The notes under the pieces are model-generated. The model ran no database searches. It had not been told where the DNA came from and saw nothing but the letters and a program-made list of their open reading frames with translations. Positions 28,366-38,200 of a stretch of 64,000 nucleotides of DNA are shown here, piece after piece. Made by a program: the position numbers and the translations under genes. Origin of the DNA: Streptomyces clavuligerus (GTDB lineage Bacteria > Actinomycetota > Actinomycetes > Streptomycetales > Streptomycetaceae); NCBI RefSeq assembly GCF_005519465.1, contig NZ_CP027858.1, positions 434,001 to 498,000 of the forward strand, read 5' to 3'. The first letter of the stretch is position 1; each line of letters starts with the position of its first letter.

Positions 28366-28444
28366 GTCTGGTCTCCGGTGTGTGAGCCCGGACGCGGGGT
28401 GCGTCCCGGGGCATCCACCCCCACGGGCCCGTACCGGCCCCGGT

Positions 28445-29764
28445 TCACCGCCGGGTCCCCGTGCGAGGGAACGCGCCATCGCCGGGCGGCCGGACGGCGG
28501 GGCGGCCGGAGCACACGACGGCGAGGAGGCCGCCGGCGCCGAGCGCGAGCGGGAGCGCGGCGAGCCGGCCGTCCGGGGCGAAGCCCCCGACGGCGAGGAC
28601 GGCCAGGGAGGGGAGGCAGAGGGCCAGGCCGCAGAGGAGGAGGGCGGGGGACCAGCGGCCCACGGGCCCCACCCCCCGGGGGAGGCGCAGCAGCGGGCGC
28701 TGGACCCGCAGCAGCACCGGGGTGAGGGGGATCATGACGGCGCTCAGGACGAGCAGCCAGGGCAGGCGCAGCGCGAGCCAGGCGGCGGTACCGACGGCGG
28801 GCTGCGGGGCCAGGCCCGTGGGGTAGAGGAGCGGTGCGACCAGGAGCACCGGGACCATGTGCCAGAGATAGACGGTCATGACCGCTCCGTTGAGGCGGGA
28901 GATCCGGGCCCACAGCCGGGGGCGGCGGGCGAGCAGCCGGTCCAGGGCGGGTTCGGCCATCAGGAGCAGTCCGGTCTGGGTGGCGGCGAACGCCAGCAGG
29001 GCCATCGACGGCGGGTCGGTGTTCCCCACCCGGGTCCCCGCGCCGATCATGTCGACGGGGAACGGGCCCCGGATCAGCAGGGCGGCCAGGAGCACCGCGC
29101 CACCCGCCGCCAGGGCCCGGCAGCGCCACCGCGGCGTGGTGAGTGTGCCGTCCTGCCAGGCGAATCCCCACTGGTGCACGGAACCCCACACCAGCAGGTA
29201 GTTCGCGAAGCCGATCACCGGCAGCCGGGGCCCGAGCACCAGGACATCCACCCCGGCCGCCGCCAGCGCCATCACCAGCGGCACGGCCGCTCCCCAGCGG
29301 CGGTGCGCCGTGTGCAGGAGCGGTGTCAGCGCGATCAGCAGCAGATACACCGGCAGGAACCACAGGTGGAGGGCGAGGAGCCAGCCCGCGCGGGCCAGCA
29401 CGGCGGGTTCCGCTCCCGCGAGGCGGGCCACGGGGACGGCGAGGGCGCACACGGCCGCGTAGGCCGCCGTCGGCCACAGCAGCCGCGCCGCCCGGCCCTG
29501 CACCCAGGACCGCCAGTGCTCGCCCTGCCGGTGGGCGGCCGTCCAGGACACGGCGTTCGCATAGCCGCCGACGAGGAAGAAGACCGGCATGACCTGGAAG
29601 AGCAGGGTCAGCCAGCGCGCCCAGGGGATGGCTTCGATGGCGTCGCTCCCGGACAGCACTCCGTCCCGGTAGGTGACGTCCACCAGCAGCCAGTGACCGG
29701 CGACCACCGCTCCGATGGCACCGACCCGCAGCAGATCCGCACAGCGGTTCCGTTCCGCCCTCAC
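28445..29764 (-). CDS. Acyltransferase-3 family membrane protein
   Basis: 439 residues from a GTG, with about ten membrane helices. The N terminus reads RNRCADLLRVGAIGAVVAGHWLL, where the active-site-like RxxAxxRVxxxxxxxxxH pattern of OafA/YrhL-type acyltransferases is seen. Members O-acylate sugars or antibiotics using acyl-CoA. No signal for the acceptor. It ends 80 bases upstream of the crystallin-like gene. Confidence 0.8.
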   Translation of the reverse strand: MRAERNRCADLLRVGAIGAVVAGHWLLVDVTYRDGVLSGSDAIEAIPWARWLTLLFQVMPVFFLVGGYANAVSWTAAHRQGEHWRSWVQGRAARLLWPTAAYAAVCALAVPVARLAGAEPAVLARAGWLLALHLWFLPVYLLLIALTPLLHTAHRRWGAAVPLVMALAAAGVDVLVLGPRLPVIGFANYLLVWGSVHQWGFAWQDGTLTTPRWRCRALAAGGAVLLAALLIRGPFPVDMIGAGTRVGNTDPPSMALLAFAATQTGLLLMAEPALDRLLARRPRLWARISRLNGAVMTVYLWHMVPVLLVAPLLYPTGLAPQPAVGTAAWLALRLPWLLVLSAVMIPLTPVLLRVQRPLLRLPRGVGPVGRWSPALLLCGLALCLPSLAVLAVGGFAPDGRLAALPLALGAGGLLAVVCSGRPAVRPPGDGAFPRTGTRR

Positions 29765-29849
29765 ACCTTCGATCGTCCCTCGCCGGCGCCGGGGACGGGG
29801 CTCCCCGGCCGGGGGCGCGGCCCGGGGCCGTGCCCCGTCCCCCGGCGGG

Positions 29850-31175
29850 TCAGGGCGCGGGACGGCCCAGGTCCCCGCGCAGCCGCTGGGCGCGGAGGAC
29901 CAGTTCGAGTTCGAAGCGGCGGTCGGGGTCGTCGATCTCGTCCCCCCACAGCTCCCGGATCTGGCGCAGCCGGTAGCGGACGGTCTGGGGGTGGACGCCG
30001 AGGCGCCCCGCGACCTCGGGGGCGCCGCCCCGGGTCTCCAGCCAGGCGAGCAGGGTCTCGGCGAGGCGGCGGGCGTGGGTCCGGCCGCAGTGGGCGAGGG
30101 GTGCGAGGGTGCGGCGGGCCAGGTCGTCGATGAGCTCCTCGGGCTGGAGGAGGATCAGGGCCTCGGTGTGCTCGGTGCAGTGCAGCACCTCCCCCGCCGG
30201 GAGCAGCCCGCGCTCCATGAGGCGGACGGCGGCCTCGGCCCAGCGCAGCGACTTCGCGGCGTCGACCAGCGGCACCGGTGGCCCGATCGCGCCGGACCAG
30301 CCGGTCATGGCGCGCCGGAGCAGGTCGGGGCGGCCCGCGGCGGCCGGGTCGGGCACGATCATGCGGGGCTGTTCGGCCTCCATGTCCAGCAGCACGCCCT
30401 CGCCGACGGCGGGGGCGACGGCCTGGCGGGCGGGGCGCAGCAGCACTCCGGCGGCGACCTTGGCGGGCAGCGGCCAGCCGATCCGGGCGGCGCGTTCCGC
30501 GAGGGCGGCGGTGATCTCGTGGGGACCGGCGGCGGGGCGGGTGCGGTGCTCGGCGAGCAGGAGTTCCACCAGTTCGCGCTGGAGCCGGAGGCGTTCGCCC
30601 GCCTGCCGGGCCGCGGCCTCGGCGTAGCCGCGCACCGACTGGTCGACGAGGCCGTCGAGGTACTCGTACCCGGCGTCGACCAGTTCGTACATGGCCGGTG
30701 GCGGGATGTCGACGCGCTGGCCGATCTCGGCGAGGCGCCGCCAGGTGAGGCGGACGCCGAGGCGGTAGATGGCCTGGAGGGAGTCGAGGGTCCGGCCGCC
30801 GATCCCCTCGCCGCGGCCGAAGTCCTGGAAGACCTCGGGGTGGACGCGGGGCCGGTCCTCGGCCGTCTCCAGATGCAGGACGAAGATCTCGATGGCGCGC
30901 CGGATGCCGATGAGGGACTTGGGTTCCCCCGAGTCGTCGAGGATGACCGGGACATGCGGGTACTCACGGCGGATCTCCCGCAGGATCTCCTCGGCCAGCG
31001 CGGGGGCCTCGGCCATGGCGAGCGCCGCGAAGCGGCGGACCTGGCCGCGCGGTACATGGTGCCAGGCCGAACGGGCCCCGAGCGGCGGCCCGGCGCGGTC
31101 CCCCGCGGTGGCGGGGGCCGCGCCGGCGTCCGGGGGGCCGACGGCGGGCGTGGAGGAGGGCGTGGAGGAGGGCAC
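29850..31175 (-). CDS. PucR/CdaR-type helix-turn-helix regulator
   Basis: 441 residues from a GTG. A long sensory region (about 60-330) precedes a C-terminal PucR helix-turn-helix, LGVHPQTVRYRLRQIRELWG, near residue 405. PucR proteins control purine, amino-acid or development genes. The first 40 residues are low-complexity (PSSTPSSTP) and a later start is possible. Four bases separate it from the DUF2613-like gene upstream. Confidence 0.85.
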   Translation of the reverse strand: MPSSTPSSTPAVGPPDAGAAPATAGDRAGPPLGARSAWHHVPRGQVRRFAALAMAEAPALAEEILREIRREYPHVPVILDDSGEPKSLIGIRRAIEIFVLHLETAEDRPRVHPEVFQDFGRGEGIGGRTLDSLQAIYRLGVRLTWRRLAEIGQRVDIPPPAMYELVDAGYEYLDGLVDQSVRGYAEAAARQAGERLRLQRELVELLLAEHRTRPAAGPHEITAALAERAARIGWPLPAKVAAGVLLRPARQAVAPAVGEGVLLDMEAEQPRMIVPDPAAAGRPDLLRRAMTGWSGAIGPPVPLVDAAKSLRWAEAAVRLMERGLLPAGEVLHCTEHTEALILLQPEELIDDLARRTLAPLAHCGRTHARRLAETLLAWLETRGGAPEVAGRLGVHPQTVRYRLRQIRELWGDEIDDPDRRFELELVLRAQRLRGDLGRPAP

Positions 31176-31178
31176 GGG

Positions 31179-31331
31179 TCAGCGCTCCAGGGAGGCCGTC
31201 TCGTAGGTGACGAGAGGCGTATTGGGCTGGTCCGGGGTGGCGTCGAGCAGGGCCACGATACCGAGGGCGGCGCCCGTGGCGAGGGCCGCGGCGACCGCGG
31301 CGGTCAGTGCGGCGGCGAGCAGTCTGGGCAT
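31179..31331 (-). CDS. Small DUF2613-like membrane peptide
   Basis: 50 residues: one membrane helix (LLAAALTAAVAAALATGAAL) followed by a short polar tail, matching the DUF2613 pattern widespread in actinomycetes. Function unknown. It directly precedes the PucR-type gene on the same strand. Confidence 0.7.
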   Translation of the reverse strand: MPRLLAAALTAAVAAALATGAALGIVALLDATPDQPNTPLVTYETASLER

Positions 31332-31659
31332 GCTGGGGGTCCAGCCTTTCCGGTCGAAAGGTCGTCCCCACCCTGGATGATCCACACGTTCCGCGCCAGT
31401 GCCCACGGGTTCCCCGGTGGTGAGCGGTCACGGGTTCCCGGTTCCGCTCTCCCGCGATGGCGCCTGCCGGCCCCGACCGGCTGGGGTCAGTCTCGGCAAT
31501 GCATTGACACCTCGTCAAGGGTGGGCCTACGTTTCCCGGCCCATACGGCGCCCGCGCTTTTTCCCTCGCGCGCACACTCTCCGTCACCTTGCGGCCTTGC
31601 TGTCCCGACGCTGTCCCGACGCCGTGCCGAGCCGCCCCGAACCCTTCTGGAGTACCAGG
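31332..31659. promoter_or_regulatory. Divergent intergenic region
   Basis: About 330 bases between the DUF2613-like and DUF3068 genes, read in opposite directions. It should hold both promoters; I see no clear operator. A TTGACA occurs at 31504-31509 with no obvious matching -10 element. Confidence 0.35.
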
Positions 31660-32652
31660 ATGCGACGTACCGCCCCACCCGTTCCGCTCGTTCTGCTGGG
31701 CGTCGGCACCTTTCTGCTGGTGCTGGCCGCGCTGCTCGCCCGGTATGTCGAGCCCCGTGCCCAGCGCACCCCGACCGACACCGATGTGACCACCGTCTTC
31801 ACAGGTCAGGGGAGCTATTTCGACACCGGGAAGGTCAAGACCGTCGAGGGGGCAGAGCTCACCGTCACCCGGAAGGTCCGCGGGGACGTGGCCGACAGCG
31901 AGAAGAGCGGCCGGGCCGTCTGGGACGTGTCGACGAGCGTCGACACCGAGGACACCCTGCCCGCGTCCGACCCCCATGACTCGTTCCAGTGGACCGTGGA
32001 ACGCTGGGTGACCGACCGGAGGACCAACGCCCCCGTGCACTGCTGCGGGGAGAGCCCCCGTTTCGCGGGCGAGGCGTATCTGAAGTTCCCGTTCGGTGTG
32101 GAGAAGCGCCCGTACCGCTGGTGGGACAGCACCCTGGGGGCCGCCGTGGAGCTGGAGTTCACCAGGACGACGAAGGTCCGGGGCCATGAGGGATACCTGT
32201 TCACCGGCACGGTCGACCCGGTGCGGACCGGGACGCGGCAGGTGCCGGGGGTGCTCGTCGGTCAACCGGAGCGCGGCCAGGTCCTCGCCGAGGAGTGGTA
32301 CGCCAACCATGGCATCGAACTGGTCGCCGATCAGCGGACCGGGCGCATCCTGTTCGCGGCGATCGGGCCGCGGAAGACGCTGCGGGCGCCCGGCGCGGGC
32401 GCCGGGAACGAGGTGGTGCTGCTGGAGAGCAAGCGGATCGCGTTCACCGAGGAGACGCAGAAGAAGCAGGTCGAGCTGGCGCGGGCCGACAACCGCAAGC
32501 TGCGGCTGCTGGGGGTGACGGCGCCCGTGGGAGCGGGCGCGCTGGGGCTGTCGCTGGCCGTGGCGGGCTCGGTCCTGCTGGTCCGGGGGCGCCGCGAGGA
32601 CACCGCCGGGGCCCCGGCCCCTGCCGATGTACCGGAACCCCTCACCCGGTGA
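31660..32652 (+). CDS. DUF3068-family envelope protein
   Basis: About 330 residues: an N-terminal membrane anchor (PLVLLGVGTFLLVLAALLA), an extracytoplasmic domain with the pattern FTGQGSYFD, HDSFQWTVERWVTDR and RPYRWWDSTLG, and a C-terminal membrane helix near 280-300. This matches DUF3068 (PorA-like) proteins of actinobacteria. Function is not established; an envelope role is likely. The ATG follows CCAGG. Confidence 0.8.
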   Translation: MRRTAPPVPLVLLGVGTFLLVLAALLARYVEPRAQRTPTDTDVTTVFTGQGSYFDTGKVKTVEGAELTVTRKVRGDVADSEKSGRAVWDVSTSVDTEDTLPASDPHDSFQWTVERWVTDRRTNAPVHCCGESPRFAGEAYLKFPFGVEKRPYRWWDSTLGAAVELEFTRTTKVRGHEGYLFTGTVDPVRTGTRQVPGVLVGQPERGQVLAEEWYANHGIELVADQRTGRILFAAIGPRKTLRAPGAGAGNEVVLLESKRIAFTEETQKKQVELARADNRKLRLLGVTAPVGAGALGLSLAVAGSVLLVRGRREDTAGAPAPADVPEPLTR

Positions 32653-33138
32653 TGAAGTACGGCCGGCAACGGCCCCGCAATTTGTCACCTCGGTGAGTAG
32701 CCGCGGCGAACCGCTGGGCGAAAACTGTCCATCCCACCCACCCGAACACGCCATCCGTGCAGAATCCGGCACATCCGAGCGGCCCCGGAAACCTCCGGGG
32801 CGGGCTCACCCCGGTCCGGGACCCCGCCGGGACCGTGCGCAGCAGCGGCTGCTCCCCGGCACGGTCCCGGACCCGGCCCGGCGGCCCGGTCCCGCCCGGA
32901 CCCCGTGCCGTCCTCCATCCCCGGTACCGCCCCACCCCGCCCTGGCCACCCGTCCGTCCGCTGCCCTCGTCCCCTGCCCTCGTTGCCCGCTTCTGTCCTT
33001 CCTTCCGCCGCCTGCCCTCGTTGCCTGCCCTTGTCCTTCCTTCCGCCCCTGCCCTCATCCGTCCGCCCTTCCCGTGCCGGGGTGTTCCCCGCACCACGAC
33101 CACCGCACGGTTCTGCACCCTGACGAGTCGGAGCACCC
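32653..33138. other. Gap with pyrimidine-rich imperfect repeats
   Basis: About 490 bases without a credible gene. From 32950 to 33060 the plus strand is C/T-rich with imperfect repeats of CTGCCCTCGTTGCC and TGTCCTTCCTTCCGCC. It precedes the envelope operon and presumably carries its promoter or leader. Confidence 0.5.
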
Positions 33139-34482
33139 ATGCCCCACCACGTGCCCGCCGCGCCGCGCACGGCCGCTCCCCGGCCCGCCCGGCCCCCGGT
33201 GGCGCTGTCCGCCGAGCCACGTCGCATCGTGTTCCTCTCCCGCCGCGACCTCGGCAATCCCGCCGCCGGCGGTTCCGAACTCCTGGTCGACCGGCTCGCC
33301 GACGGCCTCACCCGCCTCGGCCATCAGGTCACCCTGGTCTGCGGTGGCCCGGCCGCCGACCGCGACTACCGTGTGGTGTCGGCGGGCGGCGACCTCGGTC
33401 ACTTCCTGCGGGCCCGCGGGACCCTGGCCCGGCGGGTCGGCGACTGCGATCTGCTGGTCGAGGTCTGCAACGGCCTGCCCTATCTGGCGCCGCTGTGGCA
33501 CCGCGGTCCGACGTTGTGCCTGGTCAACCATGTCCACACCGAGCTGTGGGACATGCGCTTCGGCGGCCGGGCCCTCGCGCCCGCCGGGCGGCTGGGGCGG
33601 CGGCTCGAACACTGGGCGCTCAAGGAGGGGCAGCGGCGGAATCTGATGGTCGCGGTCTCCCCGTCCACGGCCGGGGAGCTGCGCGCGATCGGCGTCGACG
33701 AGGACCGGATACGGGTGGTGCACAACGGTGTCGAGGAGCCCGGGCCGCCGGCTCCCCGGTCGTCCACACCGTTGTTCCTGGCGCTGGGCAGGCTCGTGGA
33801 GTACAAGCGGATCGATCTGCTGCTGCGGCTGTGGGAGCGGGTCAGGCCGGTGACCGGCGGCCGGCTCGTCATCGTCGGGGAGGGGCCGGAGCGGGACCGG
33901 CTGGCGGGGCTCGCGGGCGCCGGAGTGGAGTTCGTGGGGCATGTCACGGAGGCGGAGAAGCACCGGCTGCTCTCCGCGGCCTGGCTGCTGCTGCATCCGT
34001 CGGCCGTGGAGGGGTGGGGCCTGGTGGTCACGGAGGCCGCGATCCGGTCGACCCCGACCGTCGGCTTCGATGTGCCGGGGCTGCGGGACTCGGTCCACGA
34101 CGGGGTGAGCGGGGTACTGGCCCGGGGGGAGAGCGCGTTCGCCGCCGCCTGGTGCTCGCTGGCGCTGAGCGAGGAGCGCCGGTCGGCGCTGGGGCGGGCC
34201 GCCCGCGAGCTGGCCGCCGGGTACACCTGGGACCACACGGTACGGGCGTTCCGCGCGGTCGCCGCGGAGGCCGCCGCGCAGGCCCACGTCCGGGCCCCGG
34301 GCCGGAGCCAGGGCCAGGGCCAGGAACAGAGCCGGGCGCGGGCCCAGGAACGGGAACGGGGTCAGGGCCGGGCGTGGGCCCGGGGCGCCGTCCCGGCCGG
34401 TGGGAACCTGACCGGCCTCGGGGCGGGCCCGCGCCCCGCGCCGACCGCTCCGCGGCCCGCCGCGCCCTCCCGGCGGAAGTGA
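33139..34482 (+). CDS. GT4-family glycosyltransferase
   Basis: 447 residues. A GT-B fold is indicated by GNPAAGGSELLVDRLADGL in the N-terminal domain, HNGVE and LALGRLVEYKR in the C-terminal domain, and the EX7E-type EGWGLVVTE near 290, typical of retaining GT4 enzymes. The last 75 residues are a low-complexity Gln/Arg/Pro tail. It opens the 33.1-43.3 kb operon. Confidence 0.88.
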   Translation: MPHHVPAAPRTAAPRPARPPVALSAEPRRIVFLSRRDLGNPAAGGSELLVDRLADGLTRLGHQVTLVCGGPAADRDYRVVSAGGDLGHFLRARGTLARRVGDCDLLVEVCNGLPYLAPLWHRGPTLCLVNHVHTELWDMRFGGRALAPAGRLGRRLEHWALKEGQRRNLMVAVSPSTAGELRAIGVDEDRIRVVHNGVEEPGPPAPRSSTPLFLALGRLVEYKRIDLLLRLWERVRPVTGGRLVIVGEGPERDRLAGLAGAGVEFVGHVTEAEKHRLLSAAWLLLHPSAVEGWGLVVTEAAIRSTPTVGFDVPGLRDSVHDGVSGVLARGESAFAAAWCSLALSEERRSALGRAARELAAGYTWDHTVRAFRAVAAEAAAQAHVRAPGRSQGQGQEQSRARAQERERGQGRAWARGAVPAGGNLTGLGAGPRPAPTAPRPAAPSRRK

Positions 34483-34488
34483 GGACCG

Positions 34489-35289
34489 ATGCGGACCCCT
34501 CGTCCACGCGTCCGCGCCGCCGCGGGCACCCCCGGTGTCCCGCGGCCCGCCGACCGCCGCGCCGCGCCGAAAGACCCCTCCTTCAGCCGCTCACTGGCCC
34601 TGTTCCGCGCCTTTCTGCGGGAGCCCGACGACCCCGCCGCGTGCTACGCGCTGCTGGCGCGGGACACCGCCGACCAGGTCGAGGCGTACGGCGGGCCGGT
34701 CGCCGGGCGGACCGTCGTCGATGTCGGCGGCGGGGGCGGCTACTTCACCGAGGAGTTCCGCCGACGCGGCGCGCACGCCTTCCTCTTCGAACCGGACGCA
34801 CGGGAGCTGGGACCGGCGCCGCCCGAGGGGGCGGTCGTCGCGGACGGCTATCTGCTGCCGCTCGCGGACGGTTCGGCCGACGTCTGCCTCTCGTCCAACG
34901 TCCTTGAACACGTGGACGATCCGCAGACCTTCCTCAGCGAGATGATCCGCGTGACCCGCCCCGGCGGGCTGATCTATGTCTCGTTCACCAACTGGCTCTC
35001 CCCCTGGGGCGGCCACGAGTGGGCGCCCTGGCACTATCTGGGCGCCACGCGGGCGCGGGCCCGCCACGAGCGGCGCACCGGCCGCCCCGCCAAACACACC
35101 CTGGGCGAGAACCTCTTCGCCGTGCACATCGGTCCCACCCTGCGCCAGGTACGGGCCAGGACCGATGTCACGGTGGTCTCCGCCCGCTCCCGCTACTGGC
35201 CGTTCCTGGCCGAGGCGGTGACCCGGGTGCCGGGCCTGCGTGAGTTCGCTACCTGGAATCTCCTCCTCATTCTTCGGCGGTGTCCATGA
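34489..35289 (+). CDS. Class I SAM methyltransferase
   Basis: 266 residues. Motif I is VVDVGGGGGYFTEEF near residue 80, a motif II acidic end in FLFEPD, the SSNVLEHVDDPQ segment near 140, and VTRPGGLIYVSFTN. It likely methylates a sugar or lipid of the same pathway. It starts six bases after the glycosyltransferase and its stop overlaps the next ATG. Confidence 0.87.
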   Translation: MRTPRPRVRAAAGTPGVPRPADRRAAPKDPSFSRSLALFRAFLREPDDPAACYALLARDTADQVEAYGGPVAGRTVVDVGGGGGYFTEEFRRRGAHAFLFEPDARELGPAPPEGAVVADGYLLPLADGSADVCLSSNVLEHVDDPQTFLSEMIRVTRPGGLIYVSFTNWLSPWGGHEWAPWHYLGATRARARHERRTGRPAKHTLGENLFAVHIGPTLRQVRARTDVTVVSARSRYWPFLAEAVTRVPGLREFATWNLLLILRRCP

Positions 35290-38200
35290 CCAGTACGGCC
35301 CCAGCGGCCCAGGCTCCCCCTCCGGCGGCCGTCCGGACCAGCGGCGCGACCCAGGACCCCCCGGACGGGCCCCGGTCGCGGCGGTGGCTGCTGGGTTTCT
35401 GGGCCGTGGTGTTCGCGCTCTTCCTGGCGGCGTCGCCGGGGCGGATGACGTTCGACACCAAACTCGGTGTCGTCACCGACCCCTGGCGGTTCCTGGCCGA
35501 TCTCGGGGTGCTGTGGCAGGACCGCGGCGGTTTCGGCGGGCTCACCAACCAGTACATCGGGTACGCGTTCCCGATGCTCCCGTTCCACGCCCTCGCCGAT
35601 CTGGCGCAGTTGCCGGTGTGGCTGGCGGAGCGGCTGTGGCTGTCGCTGGTGGTGACCACCGCCTTCTGGGGGGCGCTGCGCCTGGCGGAACGCCTCGGCG
35701 TCGGCACCCGTCCGACGCGGCTGCTCGGCGCCGCCGTGTACGCGCTGTGGCCGACGTTCACGATCGTCGTGGGGTCCACGTCGGCCGCCGCGCTGCCCGG
35801 CGCGCTGCTGCCGTGGGTGCTGCTGCCGCTCACGGACGACCGGTACGGCGCGCGGGTCACGGCGCTGCGCTCGGCGGCGCTGATCCCGTTCATGGGCGGG
35901 GTCAACGCGGCGTCGACCCTGGCGTCCCTGCTGCCGGTGGGGCTGTATCTGCTGTCCCGGCCGAACGGTCCGCGGAAGCTGCGGCTGGCCCTGTGGTGGG
36001 TGCCGGGGGTGGTCCTGGCGACGCTGTGGTGGGTGATCCCGCTGCTGCTGCTCCGGGCGTACGGGGAGAACTTCCTTCCCTATGTGGAGACGGCACGGGT
36101 CACCACGGACACGATGGCGGCGACGGAGGCCCTGCGCGGCGCCGGGAACTGGGTGGCGTATCTGCACTTCGGTGACGCCTGGCTGCCCGCCGGGTGGAGT
36201 GTCGCGGCGTCGGTCCCCGTCGTCGTGTGCTCGGCGCTGGCCGCCGCGCTGGGGCTCGCCGGGCTCGCCCGGCGGGATCTGCCGGAGCGCCGCTGGCTGG
36301 TGCTGACCGTGCTGACGGTCGCGCTGCTCACCCTCGCCGGGTACGCGGGGAGGTTCGGCGCGCCGTTCGCGGGGCCCGTGCAGGACCTCCTGGACGGGGC
36401 GCTGGTGCCGTTCCGGAACATCTACAAGTTCCAGCCGGGTCTCGCGCTCGCCCTGGTCCTCGGGCTCGTCCATGTCACCGCCGTCGCGCAGCGGGAACGC
36501 GCGCGCCGTGTCCCGGGGCACGGGGTGCGGTGGGGGCGGCGGTACGTTCCGCTGCTCGCGGCGGTGGTGGTGCTGCCCGGGCTCGCCCTGCCGTACGCCA
36601 CCGGGGCCGTTCTCCAGCCGGGTTCGTTCACCAAGCTGCCGGCGTACTGGGGTGACACGGCGGACTGGCTGAGGAAGCACTCCCCCGACAGCCGGGCGCT
36701 GGTGGTCCCGGCGACCGCGCACGGCGTCTACACCTGGGGCTCCCCCATCGATCAGCCCCTCGACGTCCTCGCCCGCTCCCCCTGGGCCCAGCGCGACTAT
36801 GTGCCGTTCGGCACGCCCGGGAACCGGCGCGCCCTGGACGCCGTGGAGCAGGCCCTGCTCACCGGCGCCGCGATACCGGGGCTGCGGGACTTCCTGGGCC
36901 GGGCGGGACTGCACCATGTGGTGGTCCGCAACGACCTGGACCCGGACCAGCTCGGCCATGTGCCGACCGCGACCGTGAAGCGGGCGCTGGAGCAGTCGGG
37001 CTACGAGCGCGTCACGGGCCTCGGCCCCGTCATGACCGGCGGACGGATCGCGGACAACACCCCGCTCCAGGTCGAGGGCCTGTATCCGCGCCAGCGCGCG
37101 GTGGAGATCTTCGCCCCCGCCGGGGACTCCCGGCCGCCCGGCCGGGCCGGAATCCGCGCCGCCGCCGATACCGCCGTGGTGTCCGGCGGACCGGAATCGC
37201 TGCTGCCGCTCTCCGCCGACCCCTCGCTGCGCGACCGGCCCACCGTGCTCACCGGGGACAGGCACCCCGGCGTCGACACCCCGGCGCTCCGGATCACCGG
37301 GGACGGGCTGCGGCGCGCCGACACCCGGTTCGGCCTGGTGAACACCAACACCTCGTACACGTACACCGAGGACGAGCGCAACCACCCCGGCAGCGCGCAG
37401 GACCCCGGCGAGGCGCCGCGGCAGATCCTGCCGGCGCGGGGCGTCGAGCGGCAGACGGTCGCGGAGCTGCGCGGGGCGCGTGCGGTGACGGCGTCCTCCA
37501 GTGGCAACTGGCTGTTCCATCTGCCGCAGTACGACCCGGTGCACGCCTTCGACGGCGACCCGGGCACGGCGTGGGCCGAGGGTTCGCCCGGCGACGCGAA
37601 GGGGCAGTGGCTGCGGATCGCGTTCGACGGGAAGCGGCGGATGCCGTCCTCGCTGGAGGTGACCCCGCTGCCGCAGGACGGGGTGCGGTCCGCCCCGACC
37701 CGGGTGAAGGTGGAGACCGAACAGGGCAGCAGGATCAGCCCGCTGGCGACCGACGGCAGGCCCCAGGAGATCGCGTCACCCGGCGGTGAGACCCGCTGGG
37801 CGCGATTCACCATCGTGGGCACGGAGGCCGGACGGCCGGGGCTGACCGGTGCCGGTTTCGCCGAGATCACGATCCCCGGGGTCACCGTGACCCGGCTGCT
37901 GAGGCTGCCCACGGACGGCGCGGGCACGGACGCGGCGGCCGAGACGGTGTCGCTGCACCGGCTGTCCGACCCGGGCGGGCTCTCCCCGGCGGGCACGGAG
38001 TCGGGGCTGCGGCGCTCCTTCACCACCGGCACCGCCGGGGTGCGGGACATCAGGATCGGCGCGGTCCCGGTGCCCGGCGACGAGCTGGACCGGCTCCTGT
38101 ACCGGGTGGCACCCGAACAGACCGGACAGACCGGACAGATCGTCGCGACGGCCGGTTCCACGGCCCGGCTGGGCACCGGGCTGTCGGCGCGGAATCTGAC